Notes: generated by a model not told the origin, from the letters alone. Numbered from the stretch's first letter, positions 1 through 9,805 are shown. The stretch: DNA of 64,000 bases from Polynucleobacter sp. AP-Kaivos-20-H2 (GCF_018882215.1 NZ_JACVOX010000002.1:496001-560000), one strand, 5' to 3'. Program-made: numbers and translations.

Positions 1-1
1 G

Positions 2-307
2 CACTCTTTGGGCAAACTCATCCGCAAGTCTTATCCAGAAGCAGTTATTCAATCAGCCCACAGCGCCTGGATTGATTACGGCCTTGCATTTGGATTACCA
101 GGTTTAATTTTCACGATCGGAGCATTGCTCTCCATCATCGTAATCGCCATAAATTCTCAATCCCCTCAACGTCTAACAGCCATCTGGATAGCTGGGGGTA
201 TTTTACTTATCTTTACTTTTGCTGAAGTCAGCAGCAAACATACCATTGAGATTTTGTTTTTCTGTATTGCACTACTCAATACCATGGTGCTGAAAAAGAA
301 AAACTAG
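2..307 (+). CDS. O-antigen ligase family protein, C-terminal part (partial at window start)
   Basis: The reading frame is open at the left edge, so only about the last 101 residues are visible. They contain the HSAWIDYGLAFGLPG segment followed by hydrophobic stretches. A His followed by a short amphipathic segment and glycine-rich membrane helices is typical of the last periplasmic loop and final helices of Wzy/WaaL-type O-antigen polymerases and ligases. These membrane proteins move polysaccharide chains from undecaprenyl pyrophosphate. The stop codon shares bases with that of the convergent sugar transferase gene. The surface-polysaccharide neighbours support the role. Whether it is a ligase or a polymerase cannot be decided from this fragment. 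Confidence 0.6.
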   Translation, partial: HSLGKLIRKSYPEAVIQSAHSAWIDYGLAFGLPGLIFTIGALLSIIVIAINSQSPQRLTAIWIAGGILLIFTFAEVSSKHTIEILFFCIALLNTMVLKKKN

Positions 308-1635
308 TACGCGTTTTTATTTACAAAGCCACGGAAGATGGTTAGGAAGATAATTTTTAGATCTAACCACAAAGACCAATTTTCAATGTAGTACAAATCA
401 TGCTCAATGCGCGCGTGAAGATCAGTATCTCCACGCCAACCATGAATTTGCGCCCAGCCAGTAATGCCCGCTTTGACTAAGTGCTTCTTCATATAGTCCG
501 GGATCTCCTTTTTGAACTGCTCAACAAAGATCGGACGCTCAGGACGCGGCCCTACAATCGACATCTTCCCTTGGAGCACATTAAAAAATTGAGGTAATTC
601 ATCAAGGCTAGTAGAGCGCAACCATCTGGAGAATGGGGTAACTGATTTTTTAGCTGAACCACCCCAAACTACTGCGCCCTCCTCTAGATCCACTGGCATC
701 GTTCTAAATTTATAGATTTCAAATAACTCACCATTCCAACCCACCCGCTCTTGTCGATAGAGAATGGGTCCAGGGGAGCTCAGCTTTACGCCAATTGCCA
801 AAATTAATAGAAGAGGGCTAATGAATATTAAGATCAAGGTGGATATGCAGAAATCCTCCAGTGATTTCAGGAATAAATTCATTCCCGTCATCGGGGTGCC
901 ATACAGATCGATCATCTGCATGCCTAAAACTTCGCTGACTCCATGATTAATGAGTCGGAATGAAAACCAGTCTGGCACAAAACGAATTGTTGCAGTACTC
1001 ATCTTGAGGTGCTCCATCACCATCCGCATCTGTGATCCATCACCCATTGGCAATGCTAACCAGATTTCATTTAATGGCTCTTTTGCCAATTGATCCAATT
1101 GAGCTGGATCTAATTCTTTCATTACTTTTTGTATGCGATATCCAGACCAGGCAGACTCATGAATTCTGCGTTCGATCTCATGAGCAGTATCACCAGAACC
1201 AACGATCGCAATATGGCGAAGATTGATTCCCTTGCTGCGATAACGACGTATTAAGAGATAACCAAATAATCGACTGCTACACAAAACAAATAGACTAATT
1301 AGCGCCCATGAACCTAACCAAAGACGCGAATACATCTCGGTAGATTTACTAAACACCAACCAAATTAATATCAAGATCCAAGTTTTTAAAACGCCACTAG
1401 CAACTTGTCCAAATAGAGCCATTAAGTTGCCACCCCGCCAAGAACGATACGCTCGATTGGTCAAGAATAAATACGCCAAGCTTGCCAACAACATCAAAGA
1501 GGCATAACGCTGCAAATCTAAATCCGGATCCTTGAAAACCTGAATTGCAAAGAACGTGCAAAAACCCACCAAGTTAATGGCGACAAAATCAAAAATACGA
1601 ATGATGTAAGAATTAATTAGATAGGATGCAGCCAT
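304..1635 (-). CDS. wcaJ: Undecaprenyl-phosphate sugar phosphotransferase (WcaJ/polyprenyl glycosylphosphotransferase family)
   Basis: The 443-residue protein has the WcaJ/WbaP plan. An N-terminal half carries four hydrophobic segments (about residues 10-35, 45-60, 80-95, 108-128). A CoA-binding-like middle follows (HIAIVGSGDT near 141-150). The C-terminal bacterial sugar transferase domain starts near residue 250 and has PGPILYRQERVG, FEIYKFRTM, LDELPQFFNVL, GPRPERP and GITGWAQI. Members transfer a sugar-1-phosphate, often glucose, from a nucleotide sugar to undecaprenyl phosphate at the inner membrane and so start a repeat unit. The sugar specificity cannot be read here. It follows the family 9 glycosyltransferase gene on the same strand with a gap of about 17 bp, so the two are probably co-transcribed. 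Confidence 0.9.
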   Translation of the reverse strand: MAASYLINSYIIRIFDFVAINLVGFCTFFAIQVFKDPDLDLQRYASLMLLASLAYLFLTNRAYRSWRGGNLMALFGQVASGVLKTWILILIWLVFSKSTEMYSRLWLGSWALISLFVLCSSRLFGYLLIRRYRSKGINLRHIAIVGSGDTAHEIERRIHESAWSGYRIQKVMKELDPAQLDQLAKEPLNEIWLALPMGDGSQMRMVMEHLKMSTATIRFVPDWFSFRLINHGVSEVLGMQMIDLYGTPMTGMNLFLKSLEDFCISTLILIFISPLLLILAIGVKLSSPGPILYRQERVGWNGELFEIYKFRTMPVDLEEGAVVWGGSAKKSVTPFSRWLRSTSLDELPQFFNVLQGKMSIVGPRPERPIFVEQFKKEIPDYMKKHLVKAGITGWAQIHGWRGDTDLHARIEHDLYYIENWSLWLDLKIIFLTIFRGFVNKNAY

Positions 1636-1652
1636 CGCCGTATTTTGCAGTA

Positions 1653-2798
1653 CTAAGCAATGTTTATGGAAAATTTGCGTAAGGCGTTGACTACCGCCTC
1701 CACAGAAATCCGGTCCATCAGGTAGATGGGATTATCTGGGTACTCAAATCCCAAATTAAGATAAGCGCCACCTTCTTGTGTACCGGGTCCCAAAATGATG
1801 GTTTTATGCTGATGTGCGCTACCTGGGTAGTTGGGGCCCCAACGATCTGGATTAGTAGGCCCATGCAAGGCGACCAATGGGGCGCCAAGCAAAGCAGCCA
1901 AATGCATCGTTCCCGTATTGACTGACACCACTGCAGCTGCCGATTTGAGATAGGCGGCCGTATCCAATAAGCTGGCCTTGCCGGCCAAACTCAACAACTC
2001 ACCAGACAAAGTCCTGCCAATTAGATCGCATAGATCCTTGGCTCGACGCTCGTCACTTGGACCCCCGCTAATCACAATCTCATATCCTGCATTAGCCAGT
2101 TTTTGGGCTAACTCAACCCAGCGCGTCTGAGGCCACTCCCTCAACTCAAAATGATTGCCACTAGCCCAGGGATGTAAAACTACATAAGGTTGCTTAATTT
2201 TTAAGCAACCTGGTCCTAAAATCCGTGACATTGCCACTGGCGGCGTGAAGTTGGCTTTTATCCCCAAAGGCTTCAAAAGCGCGCCAAAATTACTCAATTC
2301 ATGGACTTTTGAGCTGTGTTTTACTGCAAAATCAAAGACATAGTGACGTTTTTGACCCTCAGTCTCAAAACCAATGGTCCAACCGGCACCACTTAGACCG
2401 GCCACCAGAGCCCCTATTCGAGACCATTGGGACGTATCTATCAATATATTTACCGGATGCTCTCGCAACTTCTGAATAGCTGCCAAGGGCTTGGTAATGG
2501 GCACCAATACGAGATCGTCACAACCTTCCACTAGATCGAAAGCCACTTTATTTGCTTGAGTAGCAAAAACGGTGATTTTGACGCCTGGGAGGGCTTTTTT
2601 AAGGTCTGCAATTAGGCTGGAGGCCAATAAAGCATCTCCAATGGCAGCAAAAACACAGATTCCAACGCTCTGAAAATGTTGGGGTTTTGCTCTTTTCTTG
2701 CGAAAACGAGATAGAACCAGGAGGAGGGGTACGCCAACCCAGCGATCAAGCTTTCGCAAGAACCCTCTGCCACGTTCAGCCTTTTCTGACAAAGCCAC
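1653..2798 (-). CDS. Glycosyltransferase family 9 (heptosyltransferase-like)
   Basis: The 381-residue protein resembles the LPS heptosyltransferase family (GT9). It has an N-terminal Rossmann-like domain (SVGICVFAAIGDALLASSL, then LPGVKITVFAT) and a C-terminal donor-binding domain with VVLHPWASG, EIVISGGPSDERRA and the diagnostic VSVNTGTMHLAALLGAPLVALHGPT. The family transfers heptose or related sugars from an ADP- or NDP-sugar to LPS or another glycan on the cytoplasmic face of the inner membrane. It sits upstream of the WcaJ-type gene and opposite the GDP-fucose genes, so a role in surface polysaccharide or LPS core assembly is likely. Donor and acceptor are unknown. Confidence 0.85.
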   Translation of the reverse strand: MALSEKAERGRGFLRKLDRWVGVPLLLVLSRFRKKRAKPQHFQSVGICVFAAIGDALLASSLIADLKKALPGVKITVFATQANKVAFDLVEGCDDLVLVPITKPLAAIQKLREHPVNILIDTSQWSRIGALVAGLSGAGWTIGFETEGQKRHYVFDFAVKHSSKVHELSNFGALLKPLGIKANFTPPVAMSRILGPGCLKIKQPYVVLHPWASGNHFELREWPQTRWVELAQKLANAGYEIVISGGPSDERRAKDLCDLIGRTLSGELLSLAGKASLLDTAAYLKSAAAVVSVNTGTMHLAALLGAPLVALHGPTNPDRWGPNYPGSAHQHKTIILGPGTQEGGAYLNLGFEYPDNPIYLMDRISVEAVVNALRKFSINIA

Positions 2799-2892
2799 CG
2801 ATATCCACCCTTAGAATTTACGAAATCACTGATCCCATTGTATTTCCTCGGCTTTCTGGATGCCCGGCAACACGGAATGCTATTTAAAACAA

Positions 2893-2922
2893 TTTACAAT
2901 AACGCATTTACTCACGTATTGA
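2893..2922 (+). promoter_or_regulatory. Possible sigma70-like promoter before gmd
   Basis: TTTACA (2893-2898) and TATTGA (2917-2922) lie 18 bp apart in the 153-bp AT-rich gap between the divergent family 9 glycosyltransferase and gmd genes. Each hexamer is an imperfect match, so this is a candidate only. No terminator or small gene is visible in the rest of the gap. Confidence 0.3.
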
Positions 2923-2951
2923 TTTACTAACCAATTTCTGAAGAAAATCCC

Positions 2952-4043
2952 ATGTCAAAATCAAAAGTTGCCCTAATTACCGGTATTACTGGCCAAGATG
3001 GCGCTTATCTAGCAGAGCTATTGCTCAAAAAAGGTTATGAAGTTCATGGGATTAAACGCCGCACTTCTTTATTCAATACCGATCGTATTGATCATCTATA
3101 CCATGACCCACACATTGAAGGTTCTAAGCTAACTCTTCACCATGGTGACTTAACTGACTCCTCTTGCTTGATTCGTATTATTCAGCAAACTCAGCCAGAT
3201 GAAATTTATAACTTGGCAGCGCAATCTCACGTTGCCGTTTCTTTTGAAGAGCCCGAGTACACCGCCAATTCAGATGCATTAGGCGCATTACGCATTCTTG
3301 AAGCCATTCGCATTTTGAAGCTTGAGAAGAAAACCCGTTTTTACCAAGCTTCTACTTCTGAACTCTATGGCTTGGTACAAGAAATTCCACAAAAAGAAAC
3401 AACCCCTTTCTATCCACGTAGCCCTTATGCAGTTGCAAAACTCTATGCTTACTGGATCACAGTGAACTACCGCGAAGCTTATGGCATGTATGCCTGTAAC
3501 GGCATTCTCTTTAATCATGAGAGCCCAATTCGTGGTGAAACATTTGTTACCAGAAAGATTACTCGCGCTTTAGCGCGCATCAAGCTCGGTCTCCAAGAAT
3601 GCCTATACCTCGGTAACCTCGACGCTAAACGCGACTGGGGTCATGCACGCGACTATGTAGAAATGCAATGGCTGATGTTGCAGCAAGAACAAGCTGAAGA
3701 TTTTGTTATTGCTACTGGCGTTCAGTACAGCGTACGTCAATTTATTGACTACGCAGCTGAAGAGCTCGGCATGAAGATCACCTGGAAGGGTGAGGGCGTT
3801 AATGAAAAAGGTTTTGATGCGACTGGTAAGTGCATTGTTGCTGTTGACCCACGCTACTTCCGCCCAACTGAAGTAGAGACCTTGCTCGGTGATGCTACCA
3901 AGGCAAAAGAGAAATTAGGTTGGACTCCTGCAACTTCATTCCAAGACCTAGTTAAAGAAATGGTTCGCGAAGACTTAAAAGGTGCGGAGCGTGATGAATT
4001 AGTTAAAAAGCATGGCTACACCTCTTTAAGTCGACATGAATAA
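2952..4043 (+). CDS. gmd: GDP-mannose 4,6-dehydratase
   Basis: The 363-residue protein is a short-chain dehydrogenase-type sugar-nucleotide enzyme. It converts GDP-D-mannose to GDP-4-keto-6-deoxy-D-mannose in the cytoplasm with bound NADP. Supporting motifs are the N-terminal [19 protein letters not shown] nucleotide loop, the Ser/Thr of QASTSELYG, the catalytic YAVAK of [11 protein letters not shown], and the GMD-type [16 protein letters not shown] segment. The length is normal for Gmd. Its stop overlaps the fcl start by 8 bp, so the two are translationally coupled. With fcl and manC it forms the route to GDP-L-fucose, a donor for surface glycans. Confidence 0.96.
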   Translation: MSKSKVALITGITGQDGAYLAELLLKKGYEVHGIKRRTSLFNTDRIDHLYHDPHIEGSKLTLHHGDLTDSSCLIRIIQQTQPDEIYNLAAQSHVAVSFEEPEYTANSDALGALRILEAIRILKLEKKTRFYQASTSELYGLVQEIPQKETTPFYPRSPYAVAKLYAYWITVNYREAYGMYACNGILFNHESPIRGETFVTRKITRALARIKLGLQECLYLGNLDAKRDWGHARDYVEMQWLMLQQEQAEDFVIATGVQYSVRQFIDYAAEELGMKITWKGEGVNEKGFDATGKCIVAVDPRYFRPTEVETLLGDATKAKEKLGWTPATSFQDLVKEMVREDLKGAERDELVKKHGYTSLSRHE

Positions 4044-4980
4044 AGCAGCAAAAATATATGTAGCAGGCCATCGTGGCATGGTTGGAAGTGGTATCACGCG
4101 TTTACTCAAAGCCCGCGGCTATGAAAACGTCATTACTCGTACCCATGCTGAGCTCGATCTTCTAAATCAAGCAGCAGTACATGACTTCTTGACCACCGAA
4201 AAGCCTGACTACGTCTTTATTGCCGCTGCCAAAGTGGGCGGTATTCAGGCGAACAATATTTATCGCGCTGACTTCATTTATCAAAATTTAATGATTGAGT
4301 GCAACCTCATTCATGGCGCCTATCAAGCTGGTATTAATCACTTAATGTCATTGGGGTCGAGCTGTATTTATCCAAGAGATTGCCCGCAGCCAATCAAAGA
4401 AGAATATTTATTGACGGGGCCGCTCGAGCAAACCAATGAGCCTTATGCGCTCGCCAAAATTGCCGGTATTAAGCTTTGCGAAAACTACAACCGCCAATAC
4501 GGTACAAAGTATGTCAGCGTCATGCCAACCAACTTATATGGTCCTGGCGATAACTACGACTTAAATAACTCTCACGTTTTGCCTGCGCTCATTCGCAAGG
4601 CCCATGAAGCTAAACTCCGCAAAGACCCCCATTTAATGGTGTGGGGATCTGGTAAACCGCGTCGTGAGTTCTTGCACGTTGACGATATGGCTAGAGCCTG
4701 CGTCATGCTCATGGAGCAAGGTTACGATGGCTCATTTGTGAATATCGGTTGCGGCAACGACATTACGATCCGCGAATTAGTAGAGCAAGTGGTCTCCGTT
4801 GTTGGATTTGAGGGGGAGTTGCAATTTGACACCTCCAAACCCGATGGCACCCCACAAAAACTGCTTGACGTGAGCAAAGCAAATGGTTTGGGCTGGAAAG
4901 CTGAAATTGAGTTGCGCCCTGGCATCCAAGATGCCTATAACTGGTTCTTAGAGCAAATTGCCCCCAAACTCCAGCAATAA
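4036..4980 (+). CDS. fcl: GDP-L-fucose synthase
   Basis: The 314-residue bifunctional epimerase/reductase (also called WcaG) turns GDP-4-keto-6-deoxy-D-mannose into GDP-L-fucose with NADPH. The sequence shows [10 protein letters not shown] near the N-terminus for nucleotide binding, [20 protein letters not shown], the catalytic YALAK in [16 protein letters not shown], and the [18 protein letters not shown] substrate region characteristic of this enzyme. Length fits the family. It is directly downstream of and overlapping gmd. A hairpin with a T-rich tail lies between it and manC. Confidence 0.96.
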   Translation: MNKAAKIYVAGHRGMVGSGITRLLKARGYENVITRTHAELDLLNQAAVHDFLTTEKPDYVFIAAAKVGGIQANNIYRADFIYQNLMIECNLIHGAYQAGINHLMSLGSSCIYPRDCPQPIKEEYLLTGPLEQTNEPYALAKIAGIKLCENYNRQYGTKYVSVMPTNLYGPGDNYDLNNSHVLPALIRKAHEAKLRKDPHLMVWGSGKPRREFLHVDDMARACVMLMEQGYDGSFVNIGCGNDITIRELVEQVVSVVGFEGELQFDTSKPDGTPQKLLDVSKANGLGWKAEIELRPGIQDAYNWFLEQIAPKLQQ

Positions 4981-5009
4981 ATTCCAATCCAAGGCAATTA
5001 ATTGCATTT

Positions 5010-5035
5010 AGGGGTCTATATGACCTCTTTTCTTT
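5010..5035 (+). terminator. Probable rho-independent terminator after fcl
   Basis: AGGGGTC (5010-5016) pairs with GACCTCT (5022-5028) around a TATAT loop, with one G.U pair, and is followed by TTTCTTT. It lies 30 bp past the fcl stop and 16 bp before the manC start. It would end or attenuate gmd-fcl transcription, leaving manC to read-through or its own promoter. Confidence 0.5.
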
Positions 5036-5050
5036 GGGTAAAATTCCCCC

Positions 5051-6487
5051 ATGAATCTGAACTTTTCGATGGTAATTATTTGTGGGGGAGCAGGCTCCCG
5101 TTTGTGGCCAGTTTCTCGTGAGAACCGCCCTAAGGTTTTCATGCCAGTTGCAAGCAAGCAATCACTGCTGAGCGAAACTGCCAATCGAATTGAATCCAAC
5201 GATCCTTGGCTCTGTATTGTTACTTCCGAAAGTCTTGGCTTTCAGGTGGTGGCGGATCTCAAAAATTCCGAGCAAGCAGCCAAACTCACCATCATTGAGC
5301 CGCTTCGTCGCAACACTGCCCCTGCCGTACTCTTTGCCGCCTTAGCTGCCCAAGATGCTGGACGCGGCGATATTCCGATGTTGGTATTACCAGCAGATCA
5401 CGTCATTCATGACAAGGTTGGTTTTGAAATGGCTGTTGCCAAAGCAGTTGATTTTGCCAAAGAAGGTAATTTAGTTACCTTTGGTATTCCGCCAACGCAT
5501 GCGGAAATCGGCTACGGCTATCTGAAGCTGGGTAAAGCTGCACATACCCCGCGCAATGCCGAAGGTCGTATCGTAGAACAGTTTGTAGAGAAGCCAGCAT
5601 TTGCCTTGGCTGAACAATACGTAGCGGCAGGCAATTATCACTGGAACTCTGGGATGTTCTGCTTTACCCCGAACACCCTGCTGAAAGTTGCTGGTGACAT
5701 TGCACCCAATCTATTAAAGCAAGTCGAGAGCTGCTGGAGCGCAAGCATCCAGGGGAAAAATAATGCTACCTCGCTCACGCTAGATAAAACAACCATGACT
5801 GCAGTCGAAGATATTTCTCTCGATTACGCGATTATGGAAAAGGCGCCTAATGTTGTCTCCGTGAATGCCAGCTTTGACTGGGACGATGTGGGCTCATGGG
5901 ATGCTATGGCAAAACATTTCCCCGAAGACGAGCACGGCAATGCCTCTCAAGGAAAAGCGATTTTTGTTGATTCAAAAAACAACTTTGTATTTGGTCGTGA
6001 GCGCTTAATTGCAGCAGTAGGCTTAGACAATTTAATCATCGTAGATACTCCAGATGCTTTACTTGTGAGCGCCAAAGGGCATTCCCAATCAGTCAAGAAA
6101 GTGGTTGATTCTTTAAATAAGGATCAAGACGAGCGCGCTAGCTATCACAGCACCGTGCATCGCCCATGGGGAACCTACACTGTCATTGAAGAAGGTCCTG
6201 ATTACAAAATCAAAAGAATTGTTGTGCACCCAGGTGGCAAGCTATCCCTGCAAATGCATCACCATCGCAATGAGCATTGGGTTGTTATTACTGGTAAAGC
6301 GGAAATTGTTAACGGTGACAAAGTCTTGCATCTCAATGCCAATGAATCAACCTACATCCCCAAAGAGACTCAGCATCGGCTGACTAATTTAGGTGATACA
6401 CCTTTGGTTATTATTGAGGCGCAGGTTGGGGACTACTTAGGCGAAGACGATATTGTCAGGTTTGAAGATCAGTACGGTAGAGCCTAA
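5051..6487 (+). CDS. manC: Mannose-1-phosphate guanylyltransferase / mannose-6-phosphate isomerase
   Basis: The 478-residue bifunctional enzyme makes GDP-mannose from mannose-1-phosphate and GTP, and isomerises fructose-6-phosphate to mannose-6-phosphate. The N-terminal nucleotidyltransferase domain (about 1-340) shows GGAGSRLWPVSRENRPKVF and FVEKP. The C-terminal cupin domain (about 350-470) shows RPWGTYTVIEEGPDYKIKRI and LSLQMHHHRNEHWVVITG. It follows gmd-fcl on the same strand and supplies their substrate. No phosphomannomutase gene is present in the window, so that step must be encoded elsewhere. It is also known as CpsB/AlgA in other organisms. Confidence 0.96.
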   Translation: MNLNFSMVIICGGAGSRLWPVSRENRPKVFMPVASKQSLLSETANRIESNDPWLCIVTSESLGFQVVADLKNSEQAAKLTIIEPLRRNTAPAVLFAALAAQDAGRGDIPMLVLPADHVIHDKVGFEMAVAKAVDFAKEGNLVTFGIPPTHAEIGYGYLKLGKAAHTPRNAEGRIVEQFVEKPAFALAEQYVAAGNYHWNSGMFCFTPNTLLKVAGDIAPNLLKQVESCWSASIQGKNNATSLTLDKTTMTAVEDISLDYAIMEKAPNVVSVNASFDWDDVGSWDAMAKHFPEDEHGNASQGKAIFVDSKNNFVFGRERLIAAVGLDNLIIVDTPDALLVSAKGHSQSVKKVVDSLNKDQDERASYHSTVHRPWGTYTVIEEGPDYKIKRIVVHPGGKLSLQMHHHRNEHWVVITGKAEIVNGDKVLHLNANESTYIPKETQHRLTNLGDTPLVIIEAQVGDYLGEDDIVRFEDQYGRA

Positions 6488-6518
6488 ATACTCTCTAGGC
6501 TGCACTCTTTAAGTGGCG

Positions 6519-7838
6519 CTACACTGTTTCTAGAATTTTTTGGACCGCCTGATTGACCCCAATCGGACTTCCTAATACTGGATTCAGGTTTTTCTGTTGC
6601 CAGTCCCGCCAAATTTTCTCTAATGTAAAAGCAAGTTCTGATGCATCTCCGCTGGTGCTTAAATAGGCATTCCTAGCGCTGAGCATTTCATTTAGTTGTG
6701 GATTTCGATGGGTAACGGCCCAGATGGGGCGTCTCGTCCATAAATAGTCATAGAGTTTTGAAGGAATGTACTCTGCGCACTCCTCACCATTACCATGTAG
6801 CAATATCAAAATATCTGCCTGCTGCATTTTTTCAATGACTTGCTCTCTGCCGGATTTACCTAAAGCGGAATCCTTTTCTAAGCGACCATGTGCAATGACA
6901 AGGTCATCATATCCAAAGCGCTCAATCGCTTGGACCGTCAATGGATCCAAAGGTGCGCCATAGGCATGAATACGAATGCTTGCGCGCGCTTCAGGATACT
7001 TTTGCAACAAAGTATTAACTGCAGCCAAGATGACTGATAGAGAACGATCTTTTGCCAAAGAACCAAAGTGGCAAAGATTGAGGTGCTCGCCATATTGATG
7101 CTCAGCTGCAAAATTTGATTGGCTCGGCGGCTGTGCACCAGGCATCACCACAAAACCATGGGCATTTGCTGAGGTATTGAGATTGGGATTGCGAACCTTA
7201 GCATAATGCAAAGCGCCTTCAGTAAACCACCAGAGGTGATCTGCATGCGCACATAAATTAGTCTCAAGTTTCTGACGAAAAGCAGCATCTCGATTGCTTG
7301 GTTTTGCAAACCCCATATCTTCAGGGGTTTTTCGAATGACCAGTGGATCATGGATCTCAGAAATTAATTCAATACCAGTAGATTTTTTTAACCAAAGGCC
7401 TGCCAAGTGAGCAGACCAGGCCCCGCCAGTCGAATACACCACATCTACTTTGCCAGCTTTAATTAAACGGCGCCCATATATATAGGCAGGTAAGGCCCAA
7501 GACCACTGGCTAGAGTAACCCAGGCACAACTTCTCAATCGCAATCAAAGGCACCAACAATAAGGATACCGTTCTCGTGGTGACTTTATAGAATAAGCCTC
7601 GCCCATATTTATTGGCCACCCAATGACGAAAATCGAAACGGAAACCTGACGGGCCCCAAGCTAAAAATTGACGGTGCGGAAAACGTTGATCTTTAATGCC
7701 GGTAATGGCACTAAAAACAATTGGCTGAATTCCAGCATCTATTAGATATGGAATTTTATCGGTAATCGTTTGGCTCGCTGCACGTCCGTCCATATTGAAA
7801 CCATGCGACAGAATGAGCCAGCGCTTTTCTGTCGTCAT
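6519..7838 (-). CDS. Putative GT-B type glycosyltransferase
   Basis: The protein has about 439 residues. The start could also be a TTG at 7862, 8 codons upstream; neither has a clear ribosome binding site. The N-terminal half reads WLILSHGFNMDGRAASQTI, DVVYSTGGAWSAHLAGLWL and LISEIHDPLV. The second half contains LCHFGSLAKDRSL, ILILLHGNGEECAEYIPSKL and YDYLWTRRPIWAVT. A donor-site segment that ends in a KLYDYL-type motif is typical of GT4-like retaining glycosyltransferases. No specific function is recognised. The coding start is only 14-38 bp past the pyrB stop on the same strand, so it probably rides on pyrB transcription. It converges with manC, consistent with surface-glycan synthesis. Confidence 0.75.
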   Translation of the reverse strand: MTTEKRWLILSHGFNMDGRAASQTITDKIPYLIDAGIQPIVFSAITGIKDQRFPHRQFLAWGPSGFRFDFRHWVANKYGRGLFYKVTTRTVSLLLVPLIAIEKLCLGYSSQWSWALPAYIYGRRLIKAGKVDVVYSTGGAWSAHLAGLWLKKSTGIELISEIHDPLVIRKTPEDMGFAKPSNRDAAFRQKLETNLCAHADHLWWFTEGALHYAKVRNPNLNTSANAHGFVVMPGAQPPSQSNFAAEHQYGEHLNLCHFGSLAKDRSLSVILAAVNTLLQKYPEARASIRIHAYGAPLDPLTVQAIERFGYDDLVIAHGRLEKDSALGKSGREQVIEKMQQADILILLHGNGEECAEYIPSKLYDYLWTRRPIWAVTHRNPQLNEMLSARNAYLSTSGDASELAFTLEKIWRDWQQKNLNPVLGSPIGVNQAVQKILETV

Positions 7839-7876
7839 CGTATTTGAGTGAGTCTCGAGCAATTCAATGAATCTAG

Positions 7877-8836
7877 TTAGTTACTCGCAACAATCGACAT
7901 CACAGCCATCCGCACTGCAATACCAAAGGTGACTTGATTCAAAATAACTGACTGTGGACCATCAGCAACAACTGAGTCAATTTCTACACCACGATTCATG
8001 GGGCCTGGGTGCATTACGATGGCATTGGATTTGGCTAAAGCTAAACGACCGGGGTTTAAGCCATACTGCTGAAAGAAAGCATCGCCTTCAGGAACCTGTC
8101 CAACTTCCATGCGCTCCTTTTGAATGCGCAGAGTCATTACAACATCTACATCCTTTAAGCCTTCTTCCATGCTATGGAAGACTTTGACGCCCAACATGTC
8201 TAGATCGCTTGGAAGCAAGCTTTCTGGACCAATGGCACGAATATCTTCACAACCCAAAGTCGTGAGCGCGTGGATATTTGATTTAGCAACACGGCTATGA
8301 ACAATGTCGCCCACAATCGCCACCTTCAAACCTTTAAAGGTTTGCTTAAAGTGACGCATCGTATACATATCCAACAATCCTTGCGTTGGATGTTGATGGC
8401 TTCCATCACCTGCATTCACGACATGCACATGTGAGGGTACGTGATTCGCGATTTCAATTGGAGCTTTAGATACGCTATGACGCACAACAAAAATATCAGC
8501 CTGCATTGCTACTAAATTATCAATGGTATCGAGTAAGCTCTCACCCTTAGCGGTAGATGATGTTGAAATATCTAAATTAATCACATCCGCCGACAAGCGT
8601 TTAGCAGCAATCTCGAAAGTCGTTCTAGTACGTGTGGAGTTCTCAAAGAACAAGTTAAATACGCTCTTGCCACGCAATAGAGGAACCTTCTTCACCTCAC
8701 GAGAAGGATCGGTGACACTCACAAACTGTTGCGCAGTATCCAAAATATGGAGAATCTGCTCTTTTGGGAGGCCCTCTAGAGTCAGAAGGTGCGTTAATTC
8801 TCCGGCCGCATTAAATTGATTCACTAGCTGATTCAT
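7877..8836 (-). CDS. pyrB: Aspartate carbamoyltransferase catalytic subunit
   Basis: The 319-residue enzyme condenses carbamoyl phosphate with aspartate to carbamoyl aspartate, the committed step of pyrimidine synthesis. It shows the carbamoyl-phosphate motif [13 protein letters not shown] (STRTRT at 67-72), the [13 protein letters not shown] motif, and [12 protein letters not shown] with [11 protein letters not shown] near the C-terminus. No regulatory chain gene (pyrI) is adjacent. Its start overlaps the pyrR stop by 4 bp (ATGA), showing translational coupling in a yqgE-ruvX-pyrR-pyrB run. A glycosyltransferase gene follows it directly. Confidence 0.97.
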   Translation of the reverse strand: MNQLVNQFNAAGELTHLLTLEGLPKEQILHILDTAQQFVSVTDPSREVKKVPLLRGKSVFNLFFENSTRTRTTFEIAAKRLSADVINLDISTSSTAKGESLLDTIDNLVAMQADIFVVRHSVSKAPIEIANHVPSHVHVVNAGDGSHQHPTQGLLDMYTMRHFKQTFKGLKVAIVGDIVHSRVAKSNIHALTTLGCEDIRAIGPESLLPSDLDMLGVKVFHSMEEGLKDVDVVMTLRIQKERMEVGQVPEGDAFFQQYGLNPGRLALAKSNAIVMHPGPMNRGVEIDSVVADGPQSVILNQVTFGIAVRMAVMSIVASN

Positions 8837-9336
8837 TGCTCACGCTCCTCTAGCTGAAAGCTGAACTTGCCAGCGGTATCTTTTTCTAAAACCAGAATTT
8901 GGTTTTCTGGAACCTGCACCTGCTCACCAACAAAATTGGCAGTTACTGGTAATTCACGGTTTCCTCTATCAGCAAGGACCATGAGTTCAACTTGAGCCGG
9001 TCTTCCAAAATCAAATAACTCGTTCAAAGCTGCTCGAACAGTCCTTCCAGTAAGTAGCACATCATCAATCAAAATGACATTGGCACCGCTTACATCAAAA
9101 GGTAAATGCGTCGTCATGGTGCTAGCGGTACGCAAGGCAGTCATACCCTTCTCCGCATAGTCATCTCGATGAAAAGCGACATTAATAATCCCAAAGTGTG
9201 GAAGCCTTAAATCATGAGCGAGCCGCTCTGCAATCCATGCACCACCCATAGCAAGCCCAGCAAGCTCAAAAGAACCCGCTTGCACTCTCTTGCGCAAGTT
9301 CTCTAGTAATTTTTCGTATAACTGTTCTGCATTCAT
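8833..9336 (-). CDS. pyrR: PyrR-type pyrimidine regulator / uracil phosphoribosyltransferase
   Basis: The 167-residue protein of the type I phosphoribosyltransferase fold has the PRPP-binding motif [17 protein letters not shown] (about 87-103). The upstream part [14 protein letters not shown] and the tail [14 protein letters not shown] region fit PyrR. In Gram-positive bacteria PyrR binds pyr mRNA and controls attenuation. In betaproteobacteria the gene commonly precedes pyrB, but a regulatory role is less established. I see no clear attenuator in the 55-bp gap upstream. It overlaps pyrB by 4 bp. Confidence 0.9.
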   Translation of the reverse strand: MNAEQLYEKLLENLRKRVQAGSFELAGLAMGGAWIAERLAHDLRLPHFGIINVAFHRDDYAEKGMTALRTASTMTTHLPFDVSGANVILIDDVLLTGRTVRAALNELFDFGRPAQVELMVLADRGNRELPVTANFVGEQVQVPENQILVLEKDTAGKFSFQLEEREQ

Positions 9337-9391
9337 TCTTTAGTCCGGGCTTTATATGAGATCTATTTCTTTTTCTGGTGTTTAACTTAAT

Positions 9392-9805
9392 CTAACTGAG
9401 GGGCTTCACGCTTTGTTCTGCAAAATACTGCTCCAAAATGAGCGCTGCAGAGTGCGAGTCTAGATTGTCGTGCATCTTGGAGTCCCCTTCCAAAACTGCT
9501 GAGGTATAGCGCTCATCCACCCAGGAAACCGGCAACTGGAAGCGGCCATGCAACTGATTGCCGAAGCGGACTGCCTTTGCAGTCATCGCATGAGAGCTAC
9601 CATCTGGGTGCACCGGCCTACCAACCACCAATTGATTTGGCTGCCACTCTTTCAAAAGCTTTTCAATCGTCTGAAAAAGAACATCGCTACTTGGCGCTGT
9701 AATGGTCTTCAAGGCTTGGCCTGCTTTTGTAACAGAGTTTCCGACAGCCACACCCACTCTTCGCGTTCCATAATCAAATGCCATCACCGTCAACGCGTCA
9801 TGCAT
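9392..9805 (-). CDS. ruvX: Holliday junction resolvase-like protein (YqgF/RuvX)
   Basis: The product has 137 residues from the ATG at 9805, which has AGGAGAGG about 8 bp upstream. The frame stays open a further 11 codons into yqgE. The RNase H-like fold is shown by the N-terminal VMAFDYGTRRVGVAVGN motif, VVGRPVHPDGS, and the WVDERYTSAVLE acidic motif. YqgF proteins have been linked to 16S pre-rRNA processing and to junction resolution; the exact role here is not known. The start overlaps the yqgE stop by 8 bp, and pyrR-pyrB follow. Confidence 0.92.
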   Translation of the reverse strand: MHDALTVMAFDYGTRRVGVAVGNSVTKAGQALKTITAPSSDVLFQTIEKLLKEWQPNQLVVGRPVHPDGSSHAMTAKAVRFGNQLHGRFQLPVSWVDERYTSAVLEGDSKMHDNLDSHSAALILEQYFAEQSVKPLS

